Source of the DNA: Flavobacterium hankyongi
GTDB taxonomy: Bacteria; Bacteroidota; Bacteroidia; Flavobacteriales; Flavobacteriaceae
NCBI RefSeq assembly: GCF_036840915.1
Contig: NZ_CP085725.1
Coordinates: forward strand, 3,224,001-3,288,000
DNA: 64,000 nt
Direction: 5' to 3'
How positions within the stretch are numbered: position 1 is the first letter of the stretch; each line of letters starts with the position of its first letter. The position numbers were made by a program, and so were the translations under genes. Of the stretch, positions 34,770 to 43,422 are shown one piece after another. The notes under the pieces were generated by a model. The model was not told the origin of the DNA and made no database searches. It saw only the letters and a program-made list of their open reading frames with translations.

Positions 34770-36923
34770 ATGAAAAAATTACTTTTATCTCTAATCGCGG
34801 CTATTACACTTGTGCCAATGAGTGTTAAGGCTGATGAAGGTATGTGGTTCTTAATGTTCATTGAGCGTTTAAATCACAGAGATATGCAAAAAATGGGTTT
34901 ACAGTTAACAGCTGAAGAAATTTACAGCATTAACCACCATAGTTTAAAAGATGCAATCGTTCAGTTTAATGGAGGTTGTACTGCAGAAATTATTTCTAAA
35001 GATGGATTGGTGTTAACAAACCACCACTGTGGATATGATGCAATTGCTGAGTTATCTACTGCTGAGAAAAATCACTTAAAAAACGGTTTTTGGGCAAAAG
35101 ACAGAAAGGATGAAATTAAACCTTCAAGTTTATTTGTTCGTTTCTTTGTTCGTATGGACGACTGTTCAAAAAGAATTTTAGCAGTTGTAAATGATAAAAT
35201 GACAGAAGCAGAGCGTGAAAAAGCAATCAATGCTGAAATTGCTAAAATCGAAAAGGAAAACAACGAAGGAGGAAAATATACAGTATCTGTACGTTCATTT
35301 TTTCAAGGAAATGAATACTACTACTTTGTTTACCAAGATTATAAAGACGTTCGTTTAGTAGGAACACCACCAGAAAGCTTAGGTAAGTTTGGTGGAGATA
35401 CAGACAACTGGGAGTGGCCTCGTCATACTGCAGATTTCTCAATGTTCCGTGTGTATGGAGATGCTAATGGAAATCCTGCAGAATATTCTCAAAACAACGT
35501 GCCTTTAAAACCTAAACATTACTTACCAGTAAACATTGGAGGTGTTAAAGAAAACGATTATGCTATGATTTTAGGATATCCTGGTCGTACAAATCGTTGG
35601 ATGCCAGCTGCTGGAATCGAGCAAAACGTAAAATTTGCTTACCCTGCATGGGTTGAAGGTTCAAAAGTAGGTATGGACCAAATGAAAAAATATATGGTAC
35701 AAAGCGATGCTTTGAACTTAGTATATGCTTCAAAATTTGCTGGTGTTGCTAACTACTGGAAAAACCGTCAAGGTATGATTGATGCTTTAACAAAATTTGG
35801 AACTGCAAAAACAAAAGCAGCTCAAGAAGCAAAATTCAATACATGGGCTAACAAACAAGAAAACAAAGCAAAATATGGAAACGTAGTTGCTACAATTAAT
35901 AACTTCTATAAGTTAACTAACGAAAAATCACGCCATGATAACTATCTAAACATGATTTTTAGAAATAGTGCTTATGGAGCTATTGCAAGAACTTTAGGAA
36001 AACAATTAGAAAATTACGCTAAAGCAGACGCTGCTAAACGTGGTCAAATGGCACCAGCTATTTCTGAAATGGCAGATGAGTTCTTTAAAGAAGTTCACAT
36101 TCCTGCTGAAAAAGATATTCTTGCAGCTGAGTTAAATTTATATGCTACAAAATCTACAGGATACAACATTGCACCTGCTGTTGCTGAATTAGGAAAAGCA
36201 AATAATAATGATTTCTCTAAATATGTTAATGCTGCTTTCGATTTAAGTTTACTTTCATCAAAAGATAGAGTTAAAGCTTTCTTAGAAGTGCCAAACGAAG
36301 CATTAATTACAAACGACCCATTATTTAAATTGTCTAATGATTTAATTACACATTTTGGTTCTAAATCAGACGAAATTGCAAAAGCACAAAACGATTATGG
36401 AGCTGCTTTCCGTAAATTGGTTGAAGGATTACGTGAGTCTAAAATTGGAACAATCAAATACCCAGATGCTAACTCAACGTTGCGTTTAACTTACGGAAAA
36501 GTTCGTTCATTGCCTGCTGATAAGCGTAACGATGCAAAAATCAACAACTATACTACTTTAGCTGGTCAAGTAAAAAAATACAAAAAAGGCGATGCTGAAT
36601 TTGATTTACCAGAGAGAGTTCTTGAAATGAACAAGAACAAAGATTTTGGTCGTTATGCAGACAAAGATGGTTCATTACACGTAAACTTCTTAACTGATAA
36701 TGATATTACTGGTGGTAATTCAGGTTCTCCAGTATTAAATGGAAAAGGTGAGCTAATTGGTCTAGCTTTCGACGGAAATATCGAAGCAATGGCGGGAGAC
36801 GTAATTTTCGACAAAAACCTTCAAAGAACAATTAACGTTGATATTCGTTATGTACTTTGGGTAATCGAAAATTTCTCAGGTGCTAAGCATATTGTAGATG
36901 AAATGACATTAGTTAAACAATAA
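34770..36923 (+). CDS. S46-family dipeptidyl-peptidase (DPP7-like)
   Basis: 717 residues from the ATG at 34770 with a signal peptide (MKKLLLSLIAAITLVPMSVKA), so periplasmic. The S46 serine protease landmarks are the His in TNHHCGYDAI (His85/86), the Asp in the FGGDTDNWEWPRHT region, and the nucleophile Ser651 in GGNSGSPVLNG. The residue after the nucleophile loop that divides the family is Gly (LAFDGNIEAMAGD), as in DPP7, which prefers a hydrophobic residue at P1; DPP11, which prefers Asp/Glu, has Arg there. The enzyme frees dipeptides from N-termini of peptides imported across the outer membrane. An in-frame extension to 34662 has no similarity. A near-consensus -7 box (TATATTCG, 34739-34746) precedes it. 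Confidence 0.93.
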   Translation: MKKLLLSLIAAITLVPMSVKADEGMWFLMFIERLNHRDMQKMGLQLTAEEIYSINHHSLKDAIVQFNGGCTAEIISKDGLVLTNHHCGYDAIAELSTAEKNHLKNGFWAKDRKDEIKPSSLFVRFFVRMDDCSKRILAVVNDKMTEAEREKAINAEIAKIEKENNEGGKYTVSVRSFFQGNEYYYFVYQDYKDVRLVGTPPESLGKFGGDTDNWEWPRHTADFSMFRVYGDANGNPAEYSQNNVPLKPKHYLPVNIGGVKENDYAMILGYPGRTNRWMPAAGIEQNVKFAYPAWVEGSKVGMDQMKKYMVQSDALNLVYASKFAGVANYWKNRQGMIDALTKFGTAKTKAAQEAKFNTWANKQENKAKYGNVVATINNFYKLTNEKSRHDNYLNMIFRNSAYGAIARTLGKQLENYAKADAAKRGQMAPAISEMADEFFKEVHIPAEKDILAAELNLYATKSTGYNIAPAVAELGKANNNDFSKYVNAAFDLSLLSSKDRVKAFLEVPNEALITNDPLFKLSNDLITHFGSKSDEIAKAQNDYGAAFRKLVEGLRESKIGTIKYPDANSTLRLTYGKVRSLPADKRNDAKINNYTTLAGQVKKYKKGDAEFDLPERVLEMNKNKDFGRYADKDGSLHVNFLTDNDITGGNSGSPVLNGKGELIGLAFDGNIEAMAGDVIFDKNLQRTINVDIRYVLWVIENFSGAKHIVDEMTLVKQ

Positions 36924-36942
36924 TACTGATTAACACGTAAAA

Positions 36943-36982
36943 ATATAATCCGAATTCAGCAATGAGTTCGGATTATTTATTT
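36943..36982 (+). terminator. Terminator after the S46 peptidase gene
   Basis: ATAATCCGAA (36945-36954) and TTCGGATTAT (36967-36976), a perfect 10-bp stem with a 12-nt loop, followed by a T-rich tract. Confidence 0.8.
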
Positions 36983-36994
36983 TTGGGCATTCCC

Positions 36995-37080
36995 TTTTTG
37001 TTAACTTCGAGAACCTCAGTCAACAAAAATGTCGGGCTGTTCGCGCTACATGGTAGCTTGCTTCCATCCCTAATGCAAAC
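36995..37080. repeat. Intergenic element with dispersed-repeat features
   Basis: A piece of GC-richer DNA between the S46 terminator and the TPR gene. It begins with an inverted repeat (TTTTTGTT at 36995-37002, AACAAAAA at 37022-37029) enclosing CTTCGAGAACCTCAG (37005-37019), a variant of the REP-like class. Then comes GTCGGGCTGTTCGCGCTACA (37031-37050) and TGGTAGCTTGCTTCCATCCC (37051-37070). The composition differs from the neighbours. It looks like an interspersed intergenic element of Flavobacterium, but I cannot count copies here. Confidence 0.4.
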
Positions 37081-37090
37081 AATTTTTTTA

Positions 37091-37098
37091 TATTTTTG
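37091..37098 (+). promoter_or_regulatory. -7 box abutting the TPR gene start
   Basis: TATTTTTG, exact TAnnTTTG, ends 4 nt before the ATG at 37103, so the predicted transcript starts at the start codon. Confidence 0.45.
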
Positions 37099-37102
37099 AA
37101 AG

Positions 37103-37786
37103 ATGAAATATTTCTTAAGCACTTTTTTATTTGGCACAATATCTCTTTGGTCACAATCCAATTGTGAAAATGGCGAGATACTTTTCAAACAGAAAAAATA
37201 TGTTGAAGCACAAGCCTTACTTCAGAAATGTATTTCAGAAAATCCAAAAAATTATAAAGCAATTGATCAATTGGGCGAAATAGCCTATCATAATAAAAAT
37301 TGGGATGATGCCATAAAATATTCAACGATACTTAAAAATGCTTACCCAACAAATGCCGAGTATTGGTTTAGGTATGGAGGTTCGTTAGGAATGAAAGCTA
37401 AAACATCTAGTAAAATGAAAGCGTTAATGTTGCTAGATGATGTTGAGGGCGCTTTTATTAAAGCAACAAAATTAGATTCTAAACATATAAATTCAAGATG
37501 GGCTCTAGTTGTTTTATATGTAGAACTACCAGGAATTATTGGCGGGAGCGAGAGCAAAGCGTTGCGATATGCAAATGAATTGATGCAACTTTCAAAAGTA
37601 GATGGATATTTGGCAAAAGGATATATTGACGTCTATTTTGAACGTTATGATAAAGCTGAAATTAATTACAAAAAAGCACATGAAATAGGACAATCAAAAA
37701 CCACTTTCGAAAAATTATATGATTTATACTTAAACAAGCTTAAAAATAAAGCAAAGGCAGAGGAATTTAAAAGGACAAACAAATAG
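37103..37786 (+). CDS. Exported TPR-repeat protein
   Basis: 227 residues. Signal peptide (MKYFLSTFLFGTISLWSQ), then TPR-type helix pairs: NGEILFKQKKYVEAQALLQKCISENPKNYKAIDQLGEIAYHNKNWDDAIKY in pieces, and later YFERYDKAEINYKKAHEIG. The middle contains LVVLYVELPGIIGGSESKAL, which breaks the repeat; the motif PGIIGGS is shared by related TPR proteins of this phylum. A periplasmic scaffold for protein contacts is likely; the partner is unknown. Single gene with its own -7 box and a terminator shared with the convergent gene. Confidence 0.82.
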   Translation: MKYFLSTFLFGTISLWSQSNCENGEILFKQKKYVEAQALLQKCISENPKNYKAIDQLGEIAYHNKNWDDAIKYSTILKNAYPTNAEYWFRYGGSLGMKAKTSSKMKALMLLDDVEGAFIKATKLDSKHINSRWALVVLYVELPGIIGGSESKALRYANELMQLSKVDGYLAKGYIDVYFERYDKAEINYKKAHEIGQSKTTFEKLYDLYLNKLKNKAKAEEFKRTNK

Positions 37787-37811
37787 TATACATTCTTGTT
37801 TGTCCTTATTA
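37771..37811. terminator. Shared terminator between convergent genes
   Basis: AAGGACAAACAA (37771-37782) and TTGTTTGTCCTT (37796-37807), a perfect 12-bp stem that overlaps the end of the TPR gene; the convergent minus-strand gene ends at 37815. Confidence 0.75.
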
Positions 37812-37814
37812 AAT

Positions 37815-39332
37815 TTATAATCTACGACTATTTGGTAGTAATAGTAATGAGCATTCACTAATTGCTGCAGAAAAAGAATTTGTTTCGGCATTTCCTCTAG
37901 TTATCTCAATGTGAACAGTGAAATTTCCTGTCTCGTTAATGTTTATAGGGATATTAGACAGGCTATTAAACATTCTTAAGCCGTTTTTGACTTCAAAAAA
38001 TGGTATACTTTTAACTATTCTACTTGTGCCTCCTGTTTTAAATAAAGTTATGGTTATAATTCCTGCTGTAGTACAATTTATACTTCCAATACCACATCCA
38101 ACCAATGTGTAATCATAATTAACAGACAAAAGTAGTGTTGAAGGAGTCGTTATGTTTATATTTTGAAAGCTTTTTTGAGGATTTGAAAAGTTAGGAGTAA
38201 CAGAACTTACAATAGCTCTATTATCTGTAGGTCCTATGGTGAATTTATAATTTGACTCCCATCTAGCAGGTGAATATTCACCACCACTTGTGAGTACATC
38301 TCCTGCAGTTCCCACATTTCTATTTACACCAATATTTCCATTTGCTTTGACAGCAAATTTTTCTTGAAAGCCAATACTCCTGTCGTCATAGCCAATAGCA
38401 ACATCAGTATAGGGATGATCACTATATATTTGTAAGCGATTCCCTGTTACAGCAAAGCCAACATCTCCTGTAGCTCCTGGATAAAGAGTAATTTTCTTTT
38501 CTAAAGTAGGAGGAAAGGATAATGGCGCAGTTGGATTGTTTGTTCCAATTCCGACTTTTCCGCCACTATTAGAATTAGTAATGCTTCCGTTACTATTTAA
38601 AGCCCAATATGAAGGAGTTGAAGGAGATATTGGTGCATTTTCCCAACGAGCAACACCATTAGCATCACTTGTCAGGATTTTACCGAAACCTTGCGTGCCA
38701 TCCGTAATTTTTATTTTACCATTAATGTCAAGTTTTTGACTAGGGTAAGCATTATTTATTCCTATATTTCCATTTGGTTTTATAACAAATCTTCCAGCTT
38801 GTATTCCAGGAGCATCTACTTCTACATCTCCATTACCTCCAATAGACAGTGCTTTGCTATTAGTATCGGCAATACGAATTCTTTTTTCAAACATTATACC
38901 ATAAGCATCTTTTTTCCAGTAACCGTTTGCAGCATGTAATGCATAAGGAACACTGTTTATAGGACTAGTGGTACTTATAGTGTAAGTATTTCCTCCGTTT
39001 GGATCAATCTCTGTTAAAATAAAATATTCGTTCTCACCCCATTCAATATCTGCAAAATGTGCAGAATTATTATTACCAGTGCCAATTTCGATAGTAAATA
39101 ATCCATTGTCATTAGTAGTTGTAGTATGTTCTTCTGAATATACTTCAGGACCATTAGCTTGACTTTTTAAAATCGCAACTCTAATTCCAATATTTTGGTT
39201 TATTAATAAATTATTGTTTATGTCTCTCCCAATAGCTTGAAAACTCATTTTTTGAGGTGTTTGAGCTATCATTCTTGTACTAATAATCAAGATTAGGGTT
39301 AGTAATACTTGTTTTAAAATATTTTTTCTCAT
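37815..39332 (-). CDS. Secreted tail-fibre-like surface protein
   Basis: 505 residues. Signal peptide (MRKNILKQVLLTLILIISTRMIAQ), an N-terminal domain common in Bacteroidota surface proteins (SFQAIGRDINNNLLINQNIGIRVAILKS, then GLFTIEIGTG and PYALHAANG), then repeats with the phage-tail-fibre-like pattern KPNGNIGINNAYPSQKLDINGKIKI and GGKVGIGTNNPTAPL, and a C-terminal beta-rich domain with several Cys (residues about 400-505). No T9SS sorting domain is seen on this protein. The upstream gene of the same operon (4-nt gap) has one. Function unknown; trimeric fibre-like or collagen-like surface structures are the usual guess. Confidence 0.78.
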   Translation of the reverse strand: MRKNILKQVLLTLILIISTRMIAQTPQKMSFQAIGRDINNNLLINQNIGIRVAILKSQANGPEVYSEEHTTTTNDNGLFTIEIGTGNNNSAHFADIEWGENEYFILTEIDPNGGNTYTISTTSPINSVPYALHAANGYWKKDAYGIMFEKRIRIADTNSKALSIGGNGDVEVDAPGIQAGRFVIKPNGNIGINNAYPSQKLDINGKIKITDGTQGFGKILTSDANGVARWENAPISPSTPSYWALNSNGSITNSNSGGKVGIGTNNPTAPLSFPPTLEKKITLYPGATGDVGFAVTGNRLQIYSDHPYTDVAIGYDDRSIGFQEKFAVKANGNIGVNRNVGTAGDVLTSGGEYSPARWESNYKFTIGPTDNRAIVSSVTPNFSNPQKSFQNINITTPSTLLLSVNYDYTLVGCGIGSINCTTAGIITITLFKTGGTSRIVKSIPFFEVKNGLRMFNSLSNIPININETGNFTVHIEITRGNAETNSFSAAISECSLLLLPNSRRL

Positions 39333-39336
39333 GTTG

Positions 39337-39807
39337 TTAGTTTTTAATTAGTTTAAAGGTTTTAGAGCCTATATCATTATAAAGTTTTAAGAAGTAAAGA
39401 TCCTTTGTTAGAAATGATAGATTTATGATTGTCTGAGATTCCATAATTTCACCTTCTTTTATCTTAGAACCATTTAAATTAAAAAGCTCATACTTAATAG
39501 GCGTTTTTATTTCTTCTGTGAAATAAATTTGAATAGCTTCATTAAAATTATTTGGGTAAACAATAGCATTAAATTCATTATTCACTTCAACTTTTTTTGT
39601 TGAGTTTTTATAAATTTCAAAAGGTTGCTGAATACCGCATGTAATTTTTTCTGATTGAGAGTCAACAGATTTATAATCGATTAGTCCAATGCTATACGAT
39701 AGCTTTCCATTAGAACTGCTCGAAGAACCACCACTGCAAACTATTGCTTGCTGGCCATAATTAATCTGACTAGTGGTTAAGAATAAAATGTAAGTAATTG
39801 ATTTCAT
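39337..39807 (-). CDS. Small secreted protein with T9SS sorting domain
   Basis: 156 residues. Signal peptide (MKSITYILFLTTSQINYGQQ), a short region VCSGGSSSSSNGKLSYSIGLIDYKS and ITCGIQQPFEIYK that recurs in small Bacteroidota surface proteins, then a type A T9SS sorting domain (NAIVYPNNFNEAIQIYF, YELFNLNGSKIKEGE, KTFKLIKN). So it is exported by T9SS. It precedes the fibre-like gene by 4 nt and is probably co-expressed and functionally paired with it. The role is unknown; this two-gene arrangement recurs in Flavobacteria as far as I recall. Confidence 0.8.
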   Translation of the reverse strand: MKSITYILFLTTSQINYGQQAIVCSGGSSSSSNGKLSYSIGLIDYKSVDSQSEKITCGIQQPFEIYKNSTKKVEVNNEFNAIVYPNNFNEAIQIYFTEEIKTPIKYELFNLNGSKIKEGEIMESQTIINLSFLTKDLYFLKLYNDIGSKTFKLIKN

Positions 39808-39929
39808 TTTTAGTTTTTTTTGTTTGTCATGACAATTATTAAGGATAAAAACATTTGCTTGGTTTTTATAATGTAAAAGTATTTTATGTTTAAATCCTTG
39901 TCAATCAACCGAAAGGCTCATTTTTAAAG

Positions 39930-39963
39930 TTGTGTTTATTTTAAACTTTATGACTTATATTTG
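39930..39963 (+). promoter_or_regulatory. Promoter of mpl
   Basis: TTG at 39930-39932, a 23-bp spacer, TATATTTG at 39956-39963 (exact TAnnTTTG). The leader to the ATG at 40018 would be about 48 nt. Confidence 0.45.
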
Positions 39964-40017
39964 AAGATACTTAAGCACAGTGCATAGAAAAGTTAAATTG
40001 ATTATAGAAACTAAATA

Positions 40018-41373
40018 ATGAGAACTCACTTCATAGCTATTGGCGGAGCTGCCATGCACAATTTGGCATTAGCCTTACATAGTAAAGGATATAAAGTTAC
40101 AGGTAGTGACGATGCCATTTTTGAACCGTCAAAATCACGATTAGAAAAAAAAGGTTTATTGCCTGTTGAAATGGGTTGGTTTCCTGAAAAAATTACTGCT
40201 GATATCGAAGCTGTTATTTTAGGAATGCATGCAAAAGCTGATAATCCTGAATTGTTAAAAGCACAAGAATTAGGTCTTAAAATTTATTCGTATCCTGAAT
40301 TTTTATACGAGCAATCAAAAAATAAAACACGTGTCGTTATAGGAGGCTCACATGGTAAAACAACCATAACCTCTATGATTCTTCACGTAATGCATTATCA
40401 TAATGTAGAAGTTGACTACATGGTAGGAGCGCAATTAGAGGGGTTTGACACTATGGTTCATCTTACAGAAAAGAATGATTTTATTGTTTTAGAAGGAGAT
40501 GAGTACTTGTCTTCACCAATGGATAGAAGGCCTAAATTTCACTTGTACCAACCAAATATTGCTTTGATTTCGGGAATTGCTTGGGACCATATCAATGTGT
40601 TTCCTACGTATGAAAATTATATTGAGCAGTTTGAAATTTTTATTCAGAAGATTACTAATGGTGGAATTTTGGTTTACAATGAAAATGATCCTGAAGTGAA
40701 ACGTGTAGCTGAAAAAGCCGAAAATCCTATTCGTAAAATACCTTATCATACGCCAGAATACACGGTTCAAAAAGGTGTAACATTATTGGAAACACCAGAA
40801 GGTCCTATGCCAATTGAGGTTTTTGGTGCACATAATCTAAATAATTTGGCTGGTGCAAAATGGATTTGTCAAAATATGGGAATCGACGAAGCCGATTTCT
40901 ATGAGGCGATTGCTAGTTTCAAAGGAGCTTCTAAGAGATTGGAAAAAATTGCTGTGAGTGCTAACAAAGTAGCTTACAAAGATTTTGCGCATTCGCCAAG
41001 TAAAGTAGCAGCTACTACAAAGGCTGTTAAGGAACAATATCCTGACCGTACACTAGTAGCTTGTTTAGAATTACATACTTACAGTAGTTTAAATGCTGAA
41101 TTTTTAAAAGAGTACGAAGGAGCATTAGATTATGCAGATGTTGCTGTGGTCTTCTATTCTCCAGATGCAGTTAAGATTAAACAATTAGAAGAAGTGACTT
41201 ATGAGCAAATTGCCAAAGCGTTTAAACGTGATAATTTGGTAATTTATACTAATCCTGCCGAATTCAAACAGTTTTTATTCAGTGCTGATTTAAATGATTC
41301 GGCATTACTTTTAATGAGTTCAGGGAATTATGGTGGATTAGATTTTGAAGAGGTGAAAGGATTAATTCAATAA
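40018..41373 (+). CDS. mpl: UDP-N-acetylmuramate:L-alanyl-gamma-D-glutamyl-meso-diaminopimelate ligase
   Basis: 451 residues, a Mur-ligase relative that reattaches the recycled murein tripeptide to UDP-MurNAc. N-terminal Rossmann-like FIAIGGAAMHNLALALH, the ATP loop GGSHGKTTITSM, the central VLEGDEYLSSPMDRRPKF and ISGIAWDHINVFPTYENY that are typical for Mpl rather than MurC, and the C-terminal VAYKDFAHSPSKVAATTKAV. It works in the cytoplasm in peptidoglycan recycling. It ends base to base with the convergent DUF1287 gene, with no space for a terminator. Confidence 0.95.
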   Translation: MRTHFIAIGGAAMHNLALALHSKGYKVTGSDDAIFEPSKSRLEKKGLLPVEMGWFPEKITADIEAVILGMHAKADNPELLKAQELGLKIYSYPEFLYEQSKNKTRVVIGGSHGKTTITSMILHVMHYHNVEVDYMVGAQLEGFDTMVHLTEKNDFIVLEGDEYLSSPMDRRPKFHLYQPNIALISGIAWDHINVFPTYENYIEQFEIFIQKITNGGILVYNENDPEVKRVAEKAENPIRKIPYHTPEYTVQKGVTLLETPEGPMPIEVFGAHNLNNLAGAKWICQNMGIDEADFYEAIASFKGASKRLEKIAVSANKVAYKDFAHSPSKVAATTKAVKEQYPDRTLVACLELHTYSSLNAEFLKEYEGALDYADVAVVFYSPDAVKIKQLEEVTYEQIAKAFKRDNLVIYTNPAEFKQFLFSADLNDSALLLMSSGNYGGLDFEEVKGLIQ

Positions 41374-42024
41374 TCACTTTTCATACTTAAAATGACCAAC
41401 AATATCATAACTAAAAAGACAATCAGCCAAAACTTGTCCGCTTCCAACATTGTGAACAATCATAGGTCTTTTACCATCTTCTGATTTAAGATGTGTAATA
41501 ATCCCAATATGTGGTAATTTATCATTTATCATCCAAGTTACAATATCACCCGTTTCATAATCATCAGGATTTTGTGAAACGGGTAATTTGTTTCCTTTTC
41601 TCTCAAAAAAGACTTCCAAATTAGGAACTCTTCTGTGATCAATGTTTGTGTCGGTTGTTTTTAATCCCCATTTTTTGAGATTAGGATATAAGTTGAAATT
41701 AGATACCATATCTTCATGAACTTCTTTTTGTAAATCGATATTTAATTTTCTGTACGCTCTAATAACGACATCTGTACAAACTCCAGTTTTTTGGGGTACA
41801 TCTCCGTTTGGATATGTTATTCCAACATAGTTTGGAGTGTAAACAACGTTAGGGTCAATTATTGATAGTGCTGCATTTGATAGCTTTTCGGCAAATGAGT
41901 TGGGATTGACTATTTTTTTAATAGATGTATTGATTACTGGAGAATTCTGAGTTTGTGCAACAGAATCATGGTTTTTACAGCCCATGAATAAGCTTCCAAA
42001 GATTAATATAAAATGTTTGTACAT
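41374..42024 (-). CDS. DUF1287 lipoprotein (NlpC/P60-like)
   Basis: 216 residues. The start MYKHFILIFGSLFMGCKNHD has a lipobox with Cys16, so a lipoprotein. The DUF1287 core contains GDVPQKTGVCTDVVIRAYRKLNIDLQKEVHEDM (a Cys in a helix start, as in papain-like peptidases), then DTNIDHRRVPNLEVFF and the PHIGIITH region with a His, compatible with a Cys-His pair of the NlpC/P60 class. Substrate unknown; cell-wall peptides are plausible. Convergent with mpl, whose product recycles murein peptides, but the link is only positional. Confidence 0.85.
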   Translation of the reverse strand: MYKHFILIFGSLFMGCKNHDSVAQTQNSPVINTSIKKIVNPNSFAEKLSNAALSIIDPNVVYTPNYVGITYPNGDVPQKTGVCTDVVIRAYRKLNIDLQKEVHEDMVSNFNLYPNLKKWGLKTTDTNIDHRRVPNLEVFFERKGNKLPVSQNPDDYETGDIVTWMINDKLPHIGIITHLKSEDGKRPMIVHNVGSGQVLADCLFSYDIVGHFKYEK

Positions 42025-42066
42025 AGAATTAGTTTTGATGAAAATGAGTTTTATGTATGGTAAATA

Positions 42067-42074
42067 TATTTTTG
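42067..42074 (+). promoter_or_regulatory. -7 promoter box of the radC operon
   Basis: TATTTTTG, exact TAnnTTTG, 32 nt before the radC ATG at 42107. The frame remains open upstream to 41984, but this lies before the promoter and overlaps the divergent gene. Confidence 0.45.
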
Positions 42075-42106
42075 TTATTTTGTATCAAATTTTAAGCCAA
42101 AAAAGT

Positions 42107-42790
42107 ATGTATACGCCAATCAATCAGTGGGCCGAAGATGACCGCCCGCGTGAAAAATTTCTTCTTAAGGGAAAAACCACTCTTTCCGATTCTGAATTAT
42201 TAGCTATTCTTATTGGTTCAGGATCTCGTAATGAGAGTGCTGTCCAATTGTGTCAGCGTATTTTAGCATCAGCCAATAATAATCTTAACCAACTCGGAAA
42301 ACTTTCAGTGCAACAGCTAATGCAATTTAAAGGAATAGGTGAGGCTAAAGCCATTTCTATAGCAGCTGCTTTAGAGTTAGGAAAACGAAGACAAAGTGAG
42401 CCTACATCTGAATTGAAAAAAATAACGTCTAGTAAAGCTGTTTTTGAGATTATGCAACCTATTGTTGGAGAACTCCCTCACGAAGAATTTTGGGTATTAT
42501 ACCTTAATAATTCAAACAAAGTTATTTACAAAACACAAATCAGTAAAGGAGGAATTACTGGAACAGTTGTAGATTCACGATTGATTTTTAAAACTGCATT
42601 TGAGCATTTTGCGACTAATATCATTTTGATACATAACCATCCATCTGGAAAATTGCAAGCTAGTGAAGCCGATAATCAAATAACCAAAAAAATAAAAGAG
42701 GCGGGTAAGCATCTCGATATTGTAGTTCTTGATCACGTTATTGTCACCGAAAAGAGTTATTTTAGCTTCGCCGATGAAGGCATACTATAA
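42107..42790 (+). CDS. radC: RadC-family JAMM protein
   Basis: 227 residues from the ATG at 42107 (MYTPINQWAEDDRPREKFLLKG). The N-terminal helix-hairpin-helix-like region LMQFKGIGEAKAISIAAALELGKRR is followed by the RadC domain with the JAMM metal motif IHNHPSGKLQASEAD. RadC was named after a DNA repair phenotype that later proved to be caused by another gene, so the function is open. It ends 2 nt before the ABC ATPase gene, so it heads a long plus-strand run. Confidence 0.93.
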   Translation: MYTPINQWAEDDRPREKFLLKGKTTLSDSELLAILIGSGSRNESAVQLCQRILASANNNLNQLGKLSVQQLMQFKGIGEAKAISIAAALELGKRRQSEPTSELKKITSSKAVFEIMQPIVGELPHEEFWVLYLNNSNKVIYKTQISKGGITGTVVDSRLIFKTAFEHFATNIILIHNHPSGKLQASEADNQITKKIKEAGKHLDIVVLDHVIVTEKSYFSFADEGIL

Positions 42791-42792
42791 AA

Positions 42793-43422
42793 ATGATTGT
42801 AACTAAAAATCTTTCTTTTTCCTACGGGAGCGAAACACATTTTACGTTTCCTGATATTATTTGCAATGCTTCTGAATCTGTTTTGATTACAGGGAATTCA
42901 GGAGTAGGGAAAACTACCTTATTACACCTTTTGGGCGGATTGTTAAAACCATCTTCTGGAGAAGTTATTTTTGACGGAATCAAAATTAGTCCATTTTCTG
43001 AAAAACAAATGGATGTTTTTAGAGGTAAAAATATAGGTGTTGTTTTACAACAAAATCATTTTGTTGAATCTATTTCAGTTTTAGAGAATATAATGCTTGC
43101 GTCTTGGCTTGCGACTGGAAAAAAAGAAAAGCAAAAGGCTAAATCACTTTTAGAACATCTGCATCTTGAAAAACATTTGAATAAATTGCCTTCACAATTG
43201 AGTGTGGGGCAGCAGCAAAGAGTTTCTATTGCTAGAGCTTTAATTAATAATCCAAAAGTTTTATTAGCAGACGAACCTACTTCCAGTTTGGATGATGCTA
43301 ATACAATAAAAGTAGCTGATTTACTAGAGAATTTAGCTAAAGAGTACAATACAGCTTTAGTTATTGTTACTCATGATTCTAGATTAAAACAACGTTTTAG
43401 TAACCAAATATTATTGTCATGA
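42793..43422 (+). CDS. ABC transporter ATP-binding protein (LolD/MacB-like)
   Basis: 209 residues. Walker A GNSGVGKTTLL, Q loop VVLQQNHF, signature LSVGQQQRVSIARAL, Walker B VLLADEPTSSLD and the switch His in VTHDS. The permease gene overlaps its stop by 4 nt (ATGA), so the two form one transporter. The ATPases of the MacB/LolD class power extraction of lipids or lipoproteins or export of small molecules. Here the permease has a histidine-rich loop and the third gene encodes a DUF3299-like protein, which points to a metal-linked role (inference). Confidence 0.92.
   Translation: MIVTKNLSFSYGSETHFTFPDIICNASESVLITGNSGVGKTTLLHLLGGLLKPSSGEVIFDGIKISPFSEKQMDVFRGKNIGVVLQQNHFVESISVLENIMLASWLATGKKEKQKAKSLLEHLHLEKHLNKLPSQLSVGQQQRVSIARALINNPKVLLADEPTSSLDDANTIKVADLLENLAKEYNTALVIVTHDSRLKQRFSNQILLS

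Noticed and set aside
36995-37080. Reading the intergenic element as a small RNA gene or tRNA remnant
   Set aside because: No cloverleaf or promoter-terminator pair; composition and inverted repeat fit a dispersed element better.
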